DNA of 64,000 nucleotides from Candidatus Rifleibacteriota bacterium. GTDB lineage: Bacteria; Muiribacteriota; Ozemobacteria; Ozemobacterales; Ozemobacteraceae. The notes below the pieces were generated by a model, which saw nothing but the letters and a program-made list of their open reading frames with translations, did no database searches and was not told where the DNA came from. Positions 9,420 through 18,850 of this stretch are shown here, piece after piece; positions within the stretch are counted from its first letter, which is position 1, and every line of letters begins with the position of its first letter. A program made the translations under genes and the position numbers. The stretch covers positions 1-64,000 of the forward strand of contig JADFXM010000013.1 in assembly GCA_015233565.1 (NCBI GenBank). The letters run 5' to 3'.

Positions 9420-10724
9420 TTACAACAAGACTGAAGCAAGAGCTGACAAATCTGATCTTTCGGATTTGTTAAGAATGATATGCCCGAAAATTTCATTGTC
9501 CTTAAACTTTTCAATAACGAAATTCAATCCGTTAGAGGAACTATCAAGGTAAGGATTGTCAATTTGATAAGGATCGCCGGTTAATACTACCTTTGTTCCT
9601 TCCCCTGCGCGGCTGATAATTGTCTTTACCTCATGTGGAGTAAGGTTTTGCGCTTCGTCAACTATCAAGTATTGTTTTGGGATCGATCTTCCGCGGATAT
9701 ATGTAATTGCTTCAATTTGTACTTTCTGTGATTCAAGCAGGAATTTCATTTTTTTATCGACGTCTTCTGAGTTGTTGTAAATTTTATCCATTACAAATTC
9801 AAGATTGTCAAAGATGGGTTGCATCCAATGACTCAATTTTTCATCTTTTGAGCCTGGAAGGTAGCCGATGTCCTTTCCAAGGGGCATGATTGGGCGACTG
9901 ACAAGAAGTTTTCGATAGACATGCTCATCAATAGTTTTTTGAAGACCACATGCAAGCGCAAGAAGAGTTTTACCGGTTCCGGCTCTTCCGACTAAAGTCA
10001 CCAGTTGAATTTCATTGCAACAAAGCAGTTCAGTTGCAAACTTTTGTTGCAAATTGGCTGGTTCAACGCCCCATGGCCTCATTTGTTGGTGATACAAGGG
10101 GAGCAGTTTCTTCGTTTTTCCACAAAATTTTGCGAGCGCTGTTTTGTTTTCATTTTCTTCAGCTTTCAACAGCGCAAATTCATTTTTTAACAAATCCCCT
10201 TTGGTCCATTCAAGACCCTTTTCATTTATGAAAATATCGATCTGCCGAGCTGGCAAAACTATCTCCCGCCAACCGGAATAAAGTTCATCAATGTCAACTT
10301 TGTTGGTCATGAAATCCTGGGTGGGAACACCCAAAGCATCAGCTTTGATGCGGGTGTTTATGTCTTTACTAATGTAGAAAACGTTTTTCCCTTGTTTTTT
10401 AAGGTATAAAGCGCAGGCAATAATGCGATTGTCGACTTTGTCCTTGTCAAAACCATATGGAATTTCCATTTCGACGTCAATAAGAACCCGAAGAAGACCA
10501 CCGTTGGAAAGCGGAACACCATCATTCAAACGTCCTTTTTCCCTGAGGGCATCCAGTTCCCGGGATACGGAGCGGGCTTCCCGGCCTCTTTCATCGTTGA
10601 AACCTTTGAAACGATCAAGCTCTTCAATTACTCCCAAAGGGATTACAACCTCGTTATCCTGAAATGAAAATAACGATTGGTGGCTATGCAGCAGAACATT
10701 TGTATCAAGAACGAACGTTTTCAT
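9420..10724 (-). CDS. PhoH-family ATPase with N-terminal PIN domain
   Basis: MKTFVLDTNVLLHSHQSLFSF (PIN) and GRAGTGKTLLALACGLQ, LIVDEAQNLTPHEVKTIISRAGEGTKVVLTGDPYQID (PhoH). Confidence 0.95.
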   Translation of the reverse strand: MKTFVLDTNVLLHSHQSLFSFQDNEVVIPLGVIEELDRFKGFNDERGREARSVSRELDALREKGRLNDGVPLSNGGLLRVLIDVEMEIPYGFDKDKVDNRIIACALYLKKQGKNVFYISKDINTRIKADALGVPTQDFMTNKVDIDELYSGWREIVLPARQIDIFINEKGLEWTKGDLLKNEFALLKAEENENKTALAKFCGKTKKLLPLYHQQMRPWGVEPANLQQKFATELLCCNEIQLVTLVGRAGTGKTLLALACGLQKTIDEHVYRKLLVSRPIMPLGKDIGYLPGSKDEKLSHWMQPIFDNLEFVMDKIYNNSEDVDKKMKFLLESQKVQIEAITYIRGRSIPKQYLIVDEAQNLTPHEVKTIISRAGEGTKVVLTGDPYQIDNPYLDSSSNGLNFVIEKFKDNEIFGHIILNKSERSDLSALASVLL

Positions 10725-10863
10725 TATTATCTATCCTCGTTAGGCAGTTAATCATTTTTCCACTGAACCCGTATATCATAAGAAAACTTAAGTGTCAAAC
10801 CGCTTTTCCGGTAAACATGGCAAAAGCATTTTAAATTAAGATTCTATCATGACAAAACACTTT

Positions 10864-10932
10864 TGACCAAAGAAATCTTTGGTCATCAGACAATCATGCC
10901 GACGCAATCGTGTAGAATGCGTCGGCTTTTTT
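10864..10932 (+). terminator. Two adjacent hairpins; the distal one is a Rho-independent terminator on the + strand
   Basis: TGACCAAAG-aaat-CTTTGGTCA then GCCGACGCA-atcgtgtagaa-TGCGTCGGC-TTTTTT. Confidence 0.75.
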
Positions 10933-10957
10933 AAGAGTTGCAGACTATCACGAAATT

Positions 10958-12061
10958 TTATTTTTTCAATTGGAACACATGGAAACTTTCATAAATGAAA
11001 GCTCGGTCCTGGTCAAAAAGACGTTGAGCCAATTCCGGTTCGGATTGCATTATTTCCAAGTTTGCCGCATCAAGCTGTCTTGGACGAGCGAGAGTGTAAC
11101 GGTAAGCAAATCTAGCCTTAGGTTTGGAAATGGCAATTGCTTCACGAATTACATTGTTGAAAGTTTCGTTATCCATCCATTCAAAGATATTAGACAAATT
11201 CAGTTTGTCAAATGAAGCCTTTCCATATCTTTCAACGACATGTGTAAGAATTCCATAAATACTTTCAAGTCTATCGATATTCTTTTTCAAAAGCGGATAA
11301 TTTTTTTCCAGCAGATAAGGAGACATGCTCTCAGGTTTATAATGCACACCAAGGAGCATCAGCGACATGAAGAAGTTGTCGGGATTGTACAAGTTTTTCA
11401 TTGCTTTATCCAGTTTTCTGTTCAGGTTTTCTGAAAGATCAGGGTCTTCAACTTGAGCAAAGGAATGCGCTCCTTTGACCAGGCTTAAAACGAAGCGGTT
11501 CAGAAGAACACGGTTCAGAAATCTCCAGCGTTTTTTGTTTAAATCGCTGTAAGCTCGCCATTGAGACTTAATATCAGGTTGATGGAAAAGGTTTTCAATT
11601 TTGGAAGGATCATACATTTTTTGCAATATCCATCGATAGAAGGCGAAAAACTTCTCCACCTTCCCGCTCATGAAAACACCTTTTCCAATTATTTCTTCGT
11701 TTTCATCCCAAAAAGCACGCGCGTCAGAGGGTAGTTTGTCCCGGAATTTGTGAAAAAGGCTGATCCGTTTTTCGGGTGAATATTTTGATGGCTTTCCTAA
11801 AAATTCGACTCCCAGAACGCCCAAAAAATCATCATAATCGAAAGTGGAAATAGCAGCTTTTTTGAATTCAAGTAAAGCACACTGTGCCGGGTTAAAATCC
11901 ATGGAAACAACTCTTCCTGGATTTTCCAATAATAGGCATAGAGAATTACACCCTCCGGAGGTAACCGAAAGAACAGATTCTCCTGGTTTAACCTGGAGTG
12001 AGAGGCGGTTTAGTTCAGGATCTTCCCAAACATTACTGTAAACAATTGCTGGTTTTTTCAT
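10958..12061 (-). CDS. BtaA-like/DUF3419 protein (S-adenosylmethionine:diacylglycerol 3-amino-3-carboxypropyltransferase-like)
   Basis: VYSNVWEDPELNRLSL, VLSVTSGGCNSLCLLLENPGRVVSMDFNPAQCALLE, ANIFEWMD-type region (LSNIFEWMDNE). Confidence 0.85.
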   Translation of the reverse strand: MKKPAIVYSNVWEDPELNRLSLQVKPGESVLSVTSGGCNSLCLLLENPGRVVSMDFNPAQCALLEFKKAAISTFDYDDFLGVLGVEFLGKPSKYSPEKRISLFHKFRDKLPSDARAFWDENEEIIGKGVFMSGKVEKFFAFYRWILQKMYDPSKIENLFHQPDIKSQWRAYSDLNKKRWRFLNRVLLNRFVLSLVKGAHSFAQVEDPDLSENLNRKLDKAMKNLYNPDNFFMSLMLLGVHYKPESMSPYLLEKNYPLLKKNIDRLESIYGILTHVVERYGKASFDKLNLSNIFEWMDNETFNNVIREAIAISKPKARFAYRYTLARPRQLDAANLEIMQSEPELAQRLFDQDRAFIYESFHVFQLKK

Positions 12062-12076
12062 TCGCTTCCTCCATCA

Positions 12077-14848
12077 CTATTTAGAAATCTCATCGTTTCC
12101 AAGAATTCGTACGACTCCGGTGGTTCCATCCATTTCAACCCAATCGCCGGTTTTGAGTCTTTTTGTGACATCCGGGATGCCGACGATCGCAGGTAAACCA
12201 AGTTCGCGTGCTACTATTACTGAATGTGAAAGCATGCTTCCGCGTTCGATCAGTAATCCCTTCGCAGACGGGAATAAAGGGACCCAGCCTGGATCGGTAC
12301 GAGCTGCAACTAAGATTTCACCATTCAGAGTCATGTCATCGCCGGGTTTCAAAATTACTTTCACCTGGCCTTTTATTTTTCCTGAGCATCCGCCTGTTCC
12401 CTTGAGGATTTTTGGATCATCGCTGGCAACTGCAGCAATTGCGCTTTTGGAAAGGTCATTCAGATAAGTGATTCCACGAGCTTCAATTCTGTCGGGAAGT
12501 TCATCGGAAGCTCGGTATTGGTCAAATTCAGCACTTCGAATTGCGGCCATCTCTTTTAATTTCTGACTGGGAGCACATCCAACGACGTAAGAAATTATTT
12601 CTTCCTGAGTAAGATAGAAAACATCATCAACTTTGTTCAAGACTCCTCGTTCAACAAACCTGCGACCGATTCCCATGAACATTCGTCTCGCCAGACCGTA
12701 CATTTTTGTTCGGGCAAAGCGCTGGAATTCCCGGAATGCCATAGCTTTTTTGGTATAGTCCGCAACCAGTTGGAGGATGAAATTCTTTGGAATGCACCAT
12801 AAGATTTTTTGCCCTTCCAACATGGCAGAAACTTTTCGTTCAGCCGCTTCCCTGATTTGCCTTTCGCGAGTTCCCGTATTTTCGGTAGGAGGAATTGGAG
12901 CGGAAAGGTAATTTTTCAAAATTTGGAAAATGTATTCAGGTTTTTCGTTGAGAGAAGGTTCTTCCAGCTTCAATTCATTCATTGTACGATAGCCGAACTT
13001 GGTAAGATAATCGCGAATTCTTTCAACAAGTTCTTTTTCGTGCTGATCGGTGCTCGTCGGTTTTCTGATGAAGCGTTCAACCAAAGCTGGACAATCATTC
13101 TTCTTCACTGTTTCCAATAGTCCGGGTTTGGAAACAATAAAGCGCCCGATCTCCTGAAGAGTTCTAAGCGGCAAAGTGCTTTCAACATTCCCTTGTCCTG
13201 CAACCAGATCGTTCTGAAGAGAGCCGTCGGTATCAAGTTGCCAGTTCTTCATAAGTTCTCTGAGCATTCCATAAAAAATCATGGCCATGAAATCATTGAC
13301 GATTGGGGCTTTCCATTCTCGTAATACTGTGTTGATCAATTCAATGTAAACTTCGACAATTTTGTGAGCGGGAGCGCTATCAAAGTCAAAATCTTTGTAT
13401 TTATCATACATTCTTTGGTATTTTCCCATGAAGTCCTTGACTTTGGACTCAATGGTGAAAAAATTCCAGGCCAAGCTGGCACCTGCAATTGCAAGTCGAG
13501 GGAGCTCCCAGAAGTATTTTTCGAAGAATCCCAACTCTTTTTTGCGGCCACCTTCGAAATCAAATTTTACTTTTACGCCCATCATTCCTTCCATGAATCT
13601 GGAATTATATTTATATCCCGGAAGGACGGAAACGAGTTTGTACCAATTCTTTAAATTGTAATATACTCGGCCATTTAAAAGTCCAAGCATATTTGCAAAT
13701 GCGAAATCGTTTTCCTGAATAATATGTTCAGGAACTCTCAATACCTGGCAGAATTGTACATACACCATGTGGTAGGCATTGAGGGCAAATGAAAATGTAA
13801 GAGGAGTTGTAACTCCTGAATAGCTTTCGACGATGTTGGAGTTGTCCCAGATTGTTACGTAGTCACGCTCAGGAGGGGTTGGGGATTCAATCGTTGTAAT
13901 GGGACGTGCCTGGAGGATGTAGAGAATATTGTTTGAGTCAATTGTCCATTCAATATCAAGCGGAGCCCCGCCGTATCCATTTTCAATTTTGTGACATCGT
14001 TCGGCAATTTGTCCAACTTGTTGATCAGATAAACAGGCATGTTTTTTTGCTTCATCCGGAATCGGTTCAATCGTGGTTCCTCGGCCATTAACTCGGTCAA
14101 AAACCATTTTTTCCTGTTTTTCGACTATTAATCTTGAATCAATCGGATATCCTTCACGCTTGATGCAGACATAACCGTCGGCATCGACTCCGCCTGAAAC
14201 CAAGCCTTCTCCAAGACCTGGTACAGCGTTGATGGATATTTCGTCATTGTATCTGGTAATCGGGTTTACCGTAAAAGTAACGCCAGAAGCTGTTCCATCA
14301 ATCATTTTCTGAATGACTACGGCCATTGAAATCCCAGCCTGGGGAAGTTTTCTCATGTGCCTATAGGACACTGCGCGGTCAGAGTAAATTGAAGACCAGC
14401 ATTTTTTAATTGCGGACATGATTTCTTCTCTTCCGCGTTGGAAAAGATGGGAGTCGAGCATTCCAGCATATGAAAACTCTTTGGAATCCTCGCCAAGAGC
14501 ACTTGATCTAACAGCTACAAAAGAGTTTTCAGGAAAGATGCTGAGTTTTTGACCGATCTCTTCGGATAAAATTGAAGGAAATTGTTTGGTACAAATGAAA
14601 TCCCGGAATTTTGCGCTGGAATCAACTATTGCAGCGGGAGAGGAAAAATCCAGTTTGTTTAATTCCGATTTGAATTCCTCAGAAAATGGATAAATAAAGT
14701 CATCAAATATTTTTGAGGTTAAAACGATAAAAGGCGGTACTGTTGCACCCAAAGAACACAATTTCAGCAGATTTCCACCCTTTCCTCCTGCGAAGGAGAT
14801 GGATTCTGCATCGGGATTATCTGTATGTGCAATGATTCTTAAAGTCAT
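12077..14848 (-). CDS. PEP synthase/rifampicin phosphotransferase-like dikinase
   Basis: GGKGGNLLKL…VRSSALGEDS N-terminal ATP-binding domain; C-terminal LIERGSMLSHSVIVARELGLPAIVG phosphohistidine domain; divergent middle. Confidence 0.85.
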   Translation of the reverse strand: MTLRIIAHTDNPDAESISFAGGKGGNLLKLCSLGATVPPFIVLTSKIFDDFIYPFSEEFKSELNKLDFSSPAAIVDSSAKFRDFICTKQFPSILSEEIGQKLSIFPENSFVAVRSSALGEDSKEFSYAGMLDSHLFQRGREEIMSAIKKCWSSIYSDRAVSYRHMRKLPQAGISMAVVIQKMIDGTASGVTFTVNPITRYNDEISINAVPGLGEGLVSGGVDADGYVCIKREGYPIDSRLIVEKQEKMVFDRVNGRGTTIEPIPDEAKKHACLSDQQVGQIAERCHKIENGYGGAPLDIEWTIDSNNILYILQARPITTIESPTPPERDYVTIWDNSNIVESYSGVTTPLTFSFALNAYHMVYVQFCQVLRVPEHIIQENDFAFANMLGLLNGRVYYNLKNWYKLVSVLPGYKYNSRFMEGMMGVKVKFDFEGGRKKELGFFEKYFWELPRLAIAGASLAWNFFTIESKVKDFMGKYQRMYDKYKDFDFDSAPAHKIVEVYIELINTVLREWKAPIVNDFMAMIFYGMLRELMKNWQLDTDGSLQNDLVAGQGNVESTLPLRTLQEIGRFIVSKPGLLETVKKNDCPALVERFIRKPTSTDQHEKELVERIRDYLTKFGYRTMNELKLEEPSLNEKPEYIFQILKNYLSAPIPPTENTGTRERQIREAAERKVSAMLEGQKILWCIPKNFILQLVADYTKKAMAFREFQRFARTKMYGLARRMFMGIGRRFVERGVLNKVDDVFYLTQEEIISYVVGCAPSQKLKEMAAIRSAEFDQYRASDELPDRIEARGITYLNDLSKSAIAAVASDDPKILKGTGGCSGKIKGQVKVILKPGDDMTLNGEILVAARTDPGWVPLFPSAKGLLIERGSMLSHSVIVARELGLPAIVGIPDVTKRLKTGDWVEMDGTTGVVRILGNDEISK

Positions 14849-14880
14849 TCTTAATTCCCCTTTTTATGGTTATTTAACAA

Positions 14881-15789
14881 TTATTTCCAAAAACCGGCCA
14901 ACACCGCAATGTGGTATGCCAGGAGAAAAAACGTTACTGTCCCTCTGTAAATTTTTGCTTGGCTTGTTTTGGGGTGGGCAGAATACCAAATCCCTGTTCC
15001 CACTACGAGCAAAGCAAGAATTGAAACTGAGAGCGATAGTTGTTTGGGAAGTTCCCCAAACTTTAAAGAGGCGGAGTAAAAACAAAGTGCAATACCTATG
15101 GCCAAATTTACGAAAAGAAGAAGAAATGCCCCGATTGGGTAAAGTCGAATCGAGTAAGAATCCACTCCATCTCGTTCCTCTTCTGACCCAAAGGTTTTTC
15201 TTCCAAATTCAAAGACGTTAAAAATAAACCAATTGCTTAACGCAAAAAAATAAAAGAACTTGTTCAAATCAAAGGGATAGACTCCACAAACTGCAACCCC
15301 GGTTGTCAAACCTAAAAGAGAAGCCGAAAAAGTGTGGCTGATCGCGTAGGATTCAAGTTTGGGGCGAAGCCAATCGCCGATAAAAAATTCCATTCTCATA
15401 AGAAGGGTGAAGGCCAGCAACATTGCATAAACGGTGAAAGTAGCTCGCCCCAGCAGGGCAGCAATTGTAATTTCGCTCAAAATAACCATGAAAGTCATAA
15501 AGCCGAATTCATCAAGAGAAATCAATCCGCGGGCAAGTGGGCGGTGTGGGTTATGCTGAGTGTCAAACGCATAATCCTTAACTTCGTCGAAAAGGCGCAT
15601 GTGCAGGAAAACCAGCCAGACAAGGGCAAAGCTTCCCAAGAGCCGCAATGGCCCACTTGCCAGGAGAAAAGATTTCTCTGAGGCGGCAAAAGCATTAGCG
15701 CCAAAAAACGCGGCAATTGTCAGTGTTGTACCGACTGGTTCAAACCGTTCCTTCAAAAACATAAACCATCTTGAAAAAAAGTTGCTCAT
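14881..15789 (-). CDS. UbiA-family prenyltransferase; start set to ATG at 15789 (MSNFF) instead of TTG at 15837
   Basis: MRLFDEVKDYAFDTQHNPHRPLARGLIS and multiple TM helices. Confidence 0.8.
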   Translation of the reverse strand: MSNFFSRWFMFLKERFEPVGTTLTIAAFFGANAFAASEKSFLLASGPLRLLGSFALVWLVFLHMRLFDEVKDYAFDTQHNPHRPLARGLISLDEFGFMTFMVILSEITIAALLGRATFTVYAMLLAFTLLMRMEFFIGDWLRPKLESYAISHTFSASLLGLTTGVAVCGVYPFDLNKFFYFFALSNWFIFNVFEFGRKTFGSEEERDGVDSYSIRLYPIGAFLLLFVNLAIGIALCFYSASLKFGELPKQLSLSVSILALLVVGTGIWYSAHPKTSQAKIYRGTVTFFLLAYHIAVLAGFWK

Positions 15790-15872
15790 AGTGTCACCAT
15801 TAATAATCCTCTGTATTGTCAAAAGCCCCCCCTTCAATATTCAAAAAGAAAGGGGGGAAATATTTTAATACT

Positions 15873-15929
15873 TCACTTCCCCTCTTTTTTCAAGAGAGTA
15901 TTGCGAAGCTTACTTAGTTCCTTTTCCAT
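15873..15929 (-). CDS. 18-aa mini-ORF MEKELSKLRNTLLKKEGK, candidate leader peptide/microprotein
   Basis: Strong Shine-Dalgarno AGGGAGGAG a few nt before ATG; GC hairpin follows before UbiA. Confidence 0.4.
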   Translation of the reverse strand: MEKELSKLRNTLLKKEGK

Positions 15930-16294
15930 TTTCTCCTCCCTGAGGGTTCGGAAAAATACTACCATATGAAAAAACAAAACTAAAGAAAAATAGTATTTTT
16001 CAATTACCACAGCAATGATCCTTTTAGCGACTTGCCCTTTGCTTGCGCCAAATCTTTTCCATTTCCGATCCTTCGCCGAAATGTGGAATGAAGTGAAAAT
16101 CGAGATTGATGTATTCACTTTCAAACAATTGTAGTCGCTCGATTTCTTTCGTGGGGATTCCTGGCAGGTAGAAACCTCCTAAAAAGTTGTCAATTGAAAA
16201 AAAATACAGTATGACTGACTATTTTATATCAGTTAAACATGATATATGTCGAGTGCCAAATTTATTAATGGATTAGAATTGGAGAAAATAAGAA

Positions 16295-16560
16295 ATGGTA
16301 CGGTTAATTAGCACAACCATGAAAGATGATCAATTAAGAAAAGAATTTGGAGCTCGTCTTAGTCAGCTAAGAAGGCAGCACAAATGTAGCCAAAAGGAAT
16401 TGGCGCAAAAATTAGGTGTGAGCTTTCAATATTAACCAAGTATGAATATGGGATTCATTTACCCACACCAGAAAAGCTCATAGAATTATCTGAGCTTTTT
16501 CACACAACTGTTGATTTTGTCTTTAACAATACCAGATATGATTTTCATTACTGGCTGCCA
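16295..16560 (+). pseudogene. XRE-family HTH regulator with -1 frameshift
   Basis: MVRLISTTMKDDQLRKEFGARLSQLRRQHKCSQKELAQKLGVSF in one frame (stop 16433-16435), SILTKYEYGIHLPTPEKLIELSELFHTTVDFVFNN in another. Confidence 0.75.
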
Positions 16561-16593
16561 TTACAACGTTATTTAGGAAACGTTATACTGGGA

Positions 16594-18591
16594 TTATTCC
16601 GCAGTAAAATAACAGTTCGAGATTGTCACCAAAGAGTTTTTTTCAGCGGAGAAAAAATAATCCGATTGTCGCGCGGTAATACAAAAAATAATTTTTCCGA
16701 CAGCATAATTTCCACTGTAGATTGAGGCTCCATCAGTTTGTGCTGTGCATTTGGAAAAAATGCATCGTTCAATAGTGATTCCGGAAGGGGCGGTTAGATT
16801 CTTGGAAGATTTCTTTGAACTCGAAGCTGAACTCTCATTGATCAGAACTGGAACTTTACCAGGGCTTGATTCAAAGGCGATCCCTCCTCCTCGGATTCCG
16901 GAACAACCTTCAAAAAGGCAGCATTTAATAAGGGTAGTGAAATCGTTTATCAGAATCCCGCCGCCTATAGCATTAGGATCGCCACAGTTTTTCAATTTTG
17001 AATTTGAAATCAGTACCTCAGAGATTTGACTGTTCGAATATATTCCTCTCGGAGAGCAATTTTCAAAAATACAGTCTTCTATGCATCCGGCGCCTTGTTC
17101 TAAGATTCTTACTATTCCGCCTTCAGAATAGTTCTTTTGTTCTAATCTGGGAATGACTTTTCCACAGGTTGGACAAAGAGAGGAGCTCTCATTTAGATTC
17201 TTTTCAGAAAGCTTTGCGTTACATGAGGGGCAGGCGGGTTGTACTCGATCGGTCATTCTTTCTACGAGTGAGTTCCTGGCGCTCTTTCTCCCTCTGATAA
17301 AATTTATTCTTTCGCTGGCTTTTCTTGCCATTTTAGACTCTGGGTTGAGTCTGACTACTTCGCTCCATTCTGAAATTGCATCTTGATAATTTCCTTTTTT
17401 GAAATAGGTGTTAGCTAGATAAAAGTGGAAATTTGAAGCCAGGGGTTTGATCTTCAAGGCCTTATTATAAGCTTGGATAGCCTTATCCAATTCATTCTTG
17501 CTGTAGTACATGAATGCGAGCCAATCAAGAAGATCTACATCCTCAGGATTAGAAAGCAACAGTTTTTCTACTTCATCGATTCCCTCATCTTTGGAAGCGG
17601 AATACTTGGTAATGAGCTCCTCTTCCTCCTGATTCATTTCACTCTGCAAATTTTTTTCGACAACGTCTCTGAGATTTTTTGTTCGCACGGTGCAGCCAAA
17701 GAATTTAGTGTGCTCAATTTTGGAATTCTTTGAATCAATGCTGATTAAAAATTCATTACTGGAACAATTTTTTTCAAAAACGCAATTTTCCAATAAAAGA
17801 GAGCTTTTTTCGCCTCTCGATTGAATTCCTTGCCACGTTCCAAAAAAATGAGAATTTCTTATTTCTAGGATTCCTTCAGATTGGATGAAACCATCTTCAG
17901 TAGCATTAACCTGGGCTTCGTTTATTTTTACTGATCCACCCTCACGAATTACCAAAAGCTGTTTCAAATCCAGCCTTCCAGTGAAAACAACTATTTCCCC
18001 TGAATTAACCACATATGCCTGGTCTATTACTTCATTCGTTTTTCCGAATCTGGGTAAAGTAGTCGCTGCTGTTTTGATTCTGAGAGAATAGTTTTCCTGA
18101 AACTCAAGATCTTTCTCTAAAGAATTTAACCCCAATAAGTTCAGATCGACTGAGGAATCATATTTAATGTTGGAATAGACAAAGAGCTCCAGTTTAACCA
18201 TATTTTGATAGGTCAACTCTAAAGTCTTGCCCAGTGAAATTATTCTTTCACGTTCTTCCTCGTCGATGAGCCAGCCTGGGTAAGCCATGCAGTAGACATC
18301 AAGAAGAAATGCTGCAGCTATTTTTTGATCTTTTAGCCAGTCAAGAAAGCTGGTTAGGTTTTTTCCGTCACCTTTTCCCGCAAACTCAAGAGCGGAATCA
18401 ATGGCTTCTTTCTTCTGACCAAGTTGCTCCCCGGTAATTTGGAAAAAAAGTCGGGAATATTTTGGAATTCTTTTTTCCTGACATCCAAAAAATGCCAAAG
18501 CTTTCAAATAAGTTTCACGTTCTTCGAAAGCTACTTTTGACAAAGGATGTTCGGAAATCACTGATTTTGCTATTTCATTTTTTTTCATCAT
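16594..18591 (-). CDS. Right-handed beta-helix protein with internal TPR and zinc-ribbon
   Basis: DVDLLDWLAFMYYSKNELDKAIQAYNKALKIKP TPR; CPSCNAKL…CPTCGK zinc ribbon; GGGILINDFTTLIKCCLFEGCSGIRGGGIAFE beta-helix repeats. Confidence 0.75.
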   Translation of the reverse strand: MMKKNEIAKSVISEHPLSKVAFEERETYLKALAFFGCQEKRIPKYSRLFFQITGEQLGQKKEAIDSALEFAGKGDGKNLTSFLDWLKDQKIAAAFLLDVYCMAYPGWLIDEEERERIISLGKTLELTYQNMVKLELFVYSNIKYDSSVDLNLLGLNSLEKDLEFQENYSLRIKTAATTLPRFGKTNEVIDQAYVVNSGEIVVFTGRLDLKQLLVIREGGSVKINEAQVNATEDGFIQSEGILEIRNSHFFGTWQGIQSRGEKSSLLLENCVFEKNCSSNEFLISIDSKNSKIEHTKFFGCTVRTKNLRDVVEKNLQSEMNQEEEELITKYSASKDEGIDEVEKLLLSNPEDVDLLDWLAFMYYSKNELDKAIQAYNKALKIKPLASNFHFYLANTYFKKGNYQDAISEWSEVVRLNPESKMARKASERINFIRGRKSARNSLVERMTDRVQPACPSCNAKLSEKNLNESSSLCPTCGKVIPRLEQKNYSEGGIVRILEQGAGCIEDCIFENCSPRGIYSNSQISEVLISNSKLKNCGDPNAIGGGILINDFTTLIKCCLFEGCSGIRGGGIAFESSPGKVPVLINESSASSSKKSSKNLTAPSGITIERCIFSKCTAQTDGASIYSGNYAVGKIIFCITARQSDYFFSAEKNSLVTISNCYFTAE

Positions 18592-18637
18592 TTTGCTAAT
18601 CGATATTAAACCAAATAAACATACCGGGCAATAGAGA

Positions 18638-18681
18638 TTTTCTATTTTTTTTAATTTTTTTTCTATTTTTTCTATTTTTTA
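18638..18681. repeat. T-rich low-complexity tract (CTATTTTTT-like units) upstream of the beta-helix gene
   Basis: tttctattttttttaattttttttctattttttctattttttag. Confidence 0.7.
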
Positions 18682-18850
18682 GAATAACTTTACAGTCCCA
18701 CTTAACCTTTTTAAAAGTCCACATGATGCTAATTACAACACGATTCCAAGAAAATCACTTTGAGAGGAAACAAATCACTATTAAATCAACTTTGAGCGAC
18801 TTCAGAGAAATTTAAATGGAACAGTAGAGATAATATTTTTGGGGAAAATA

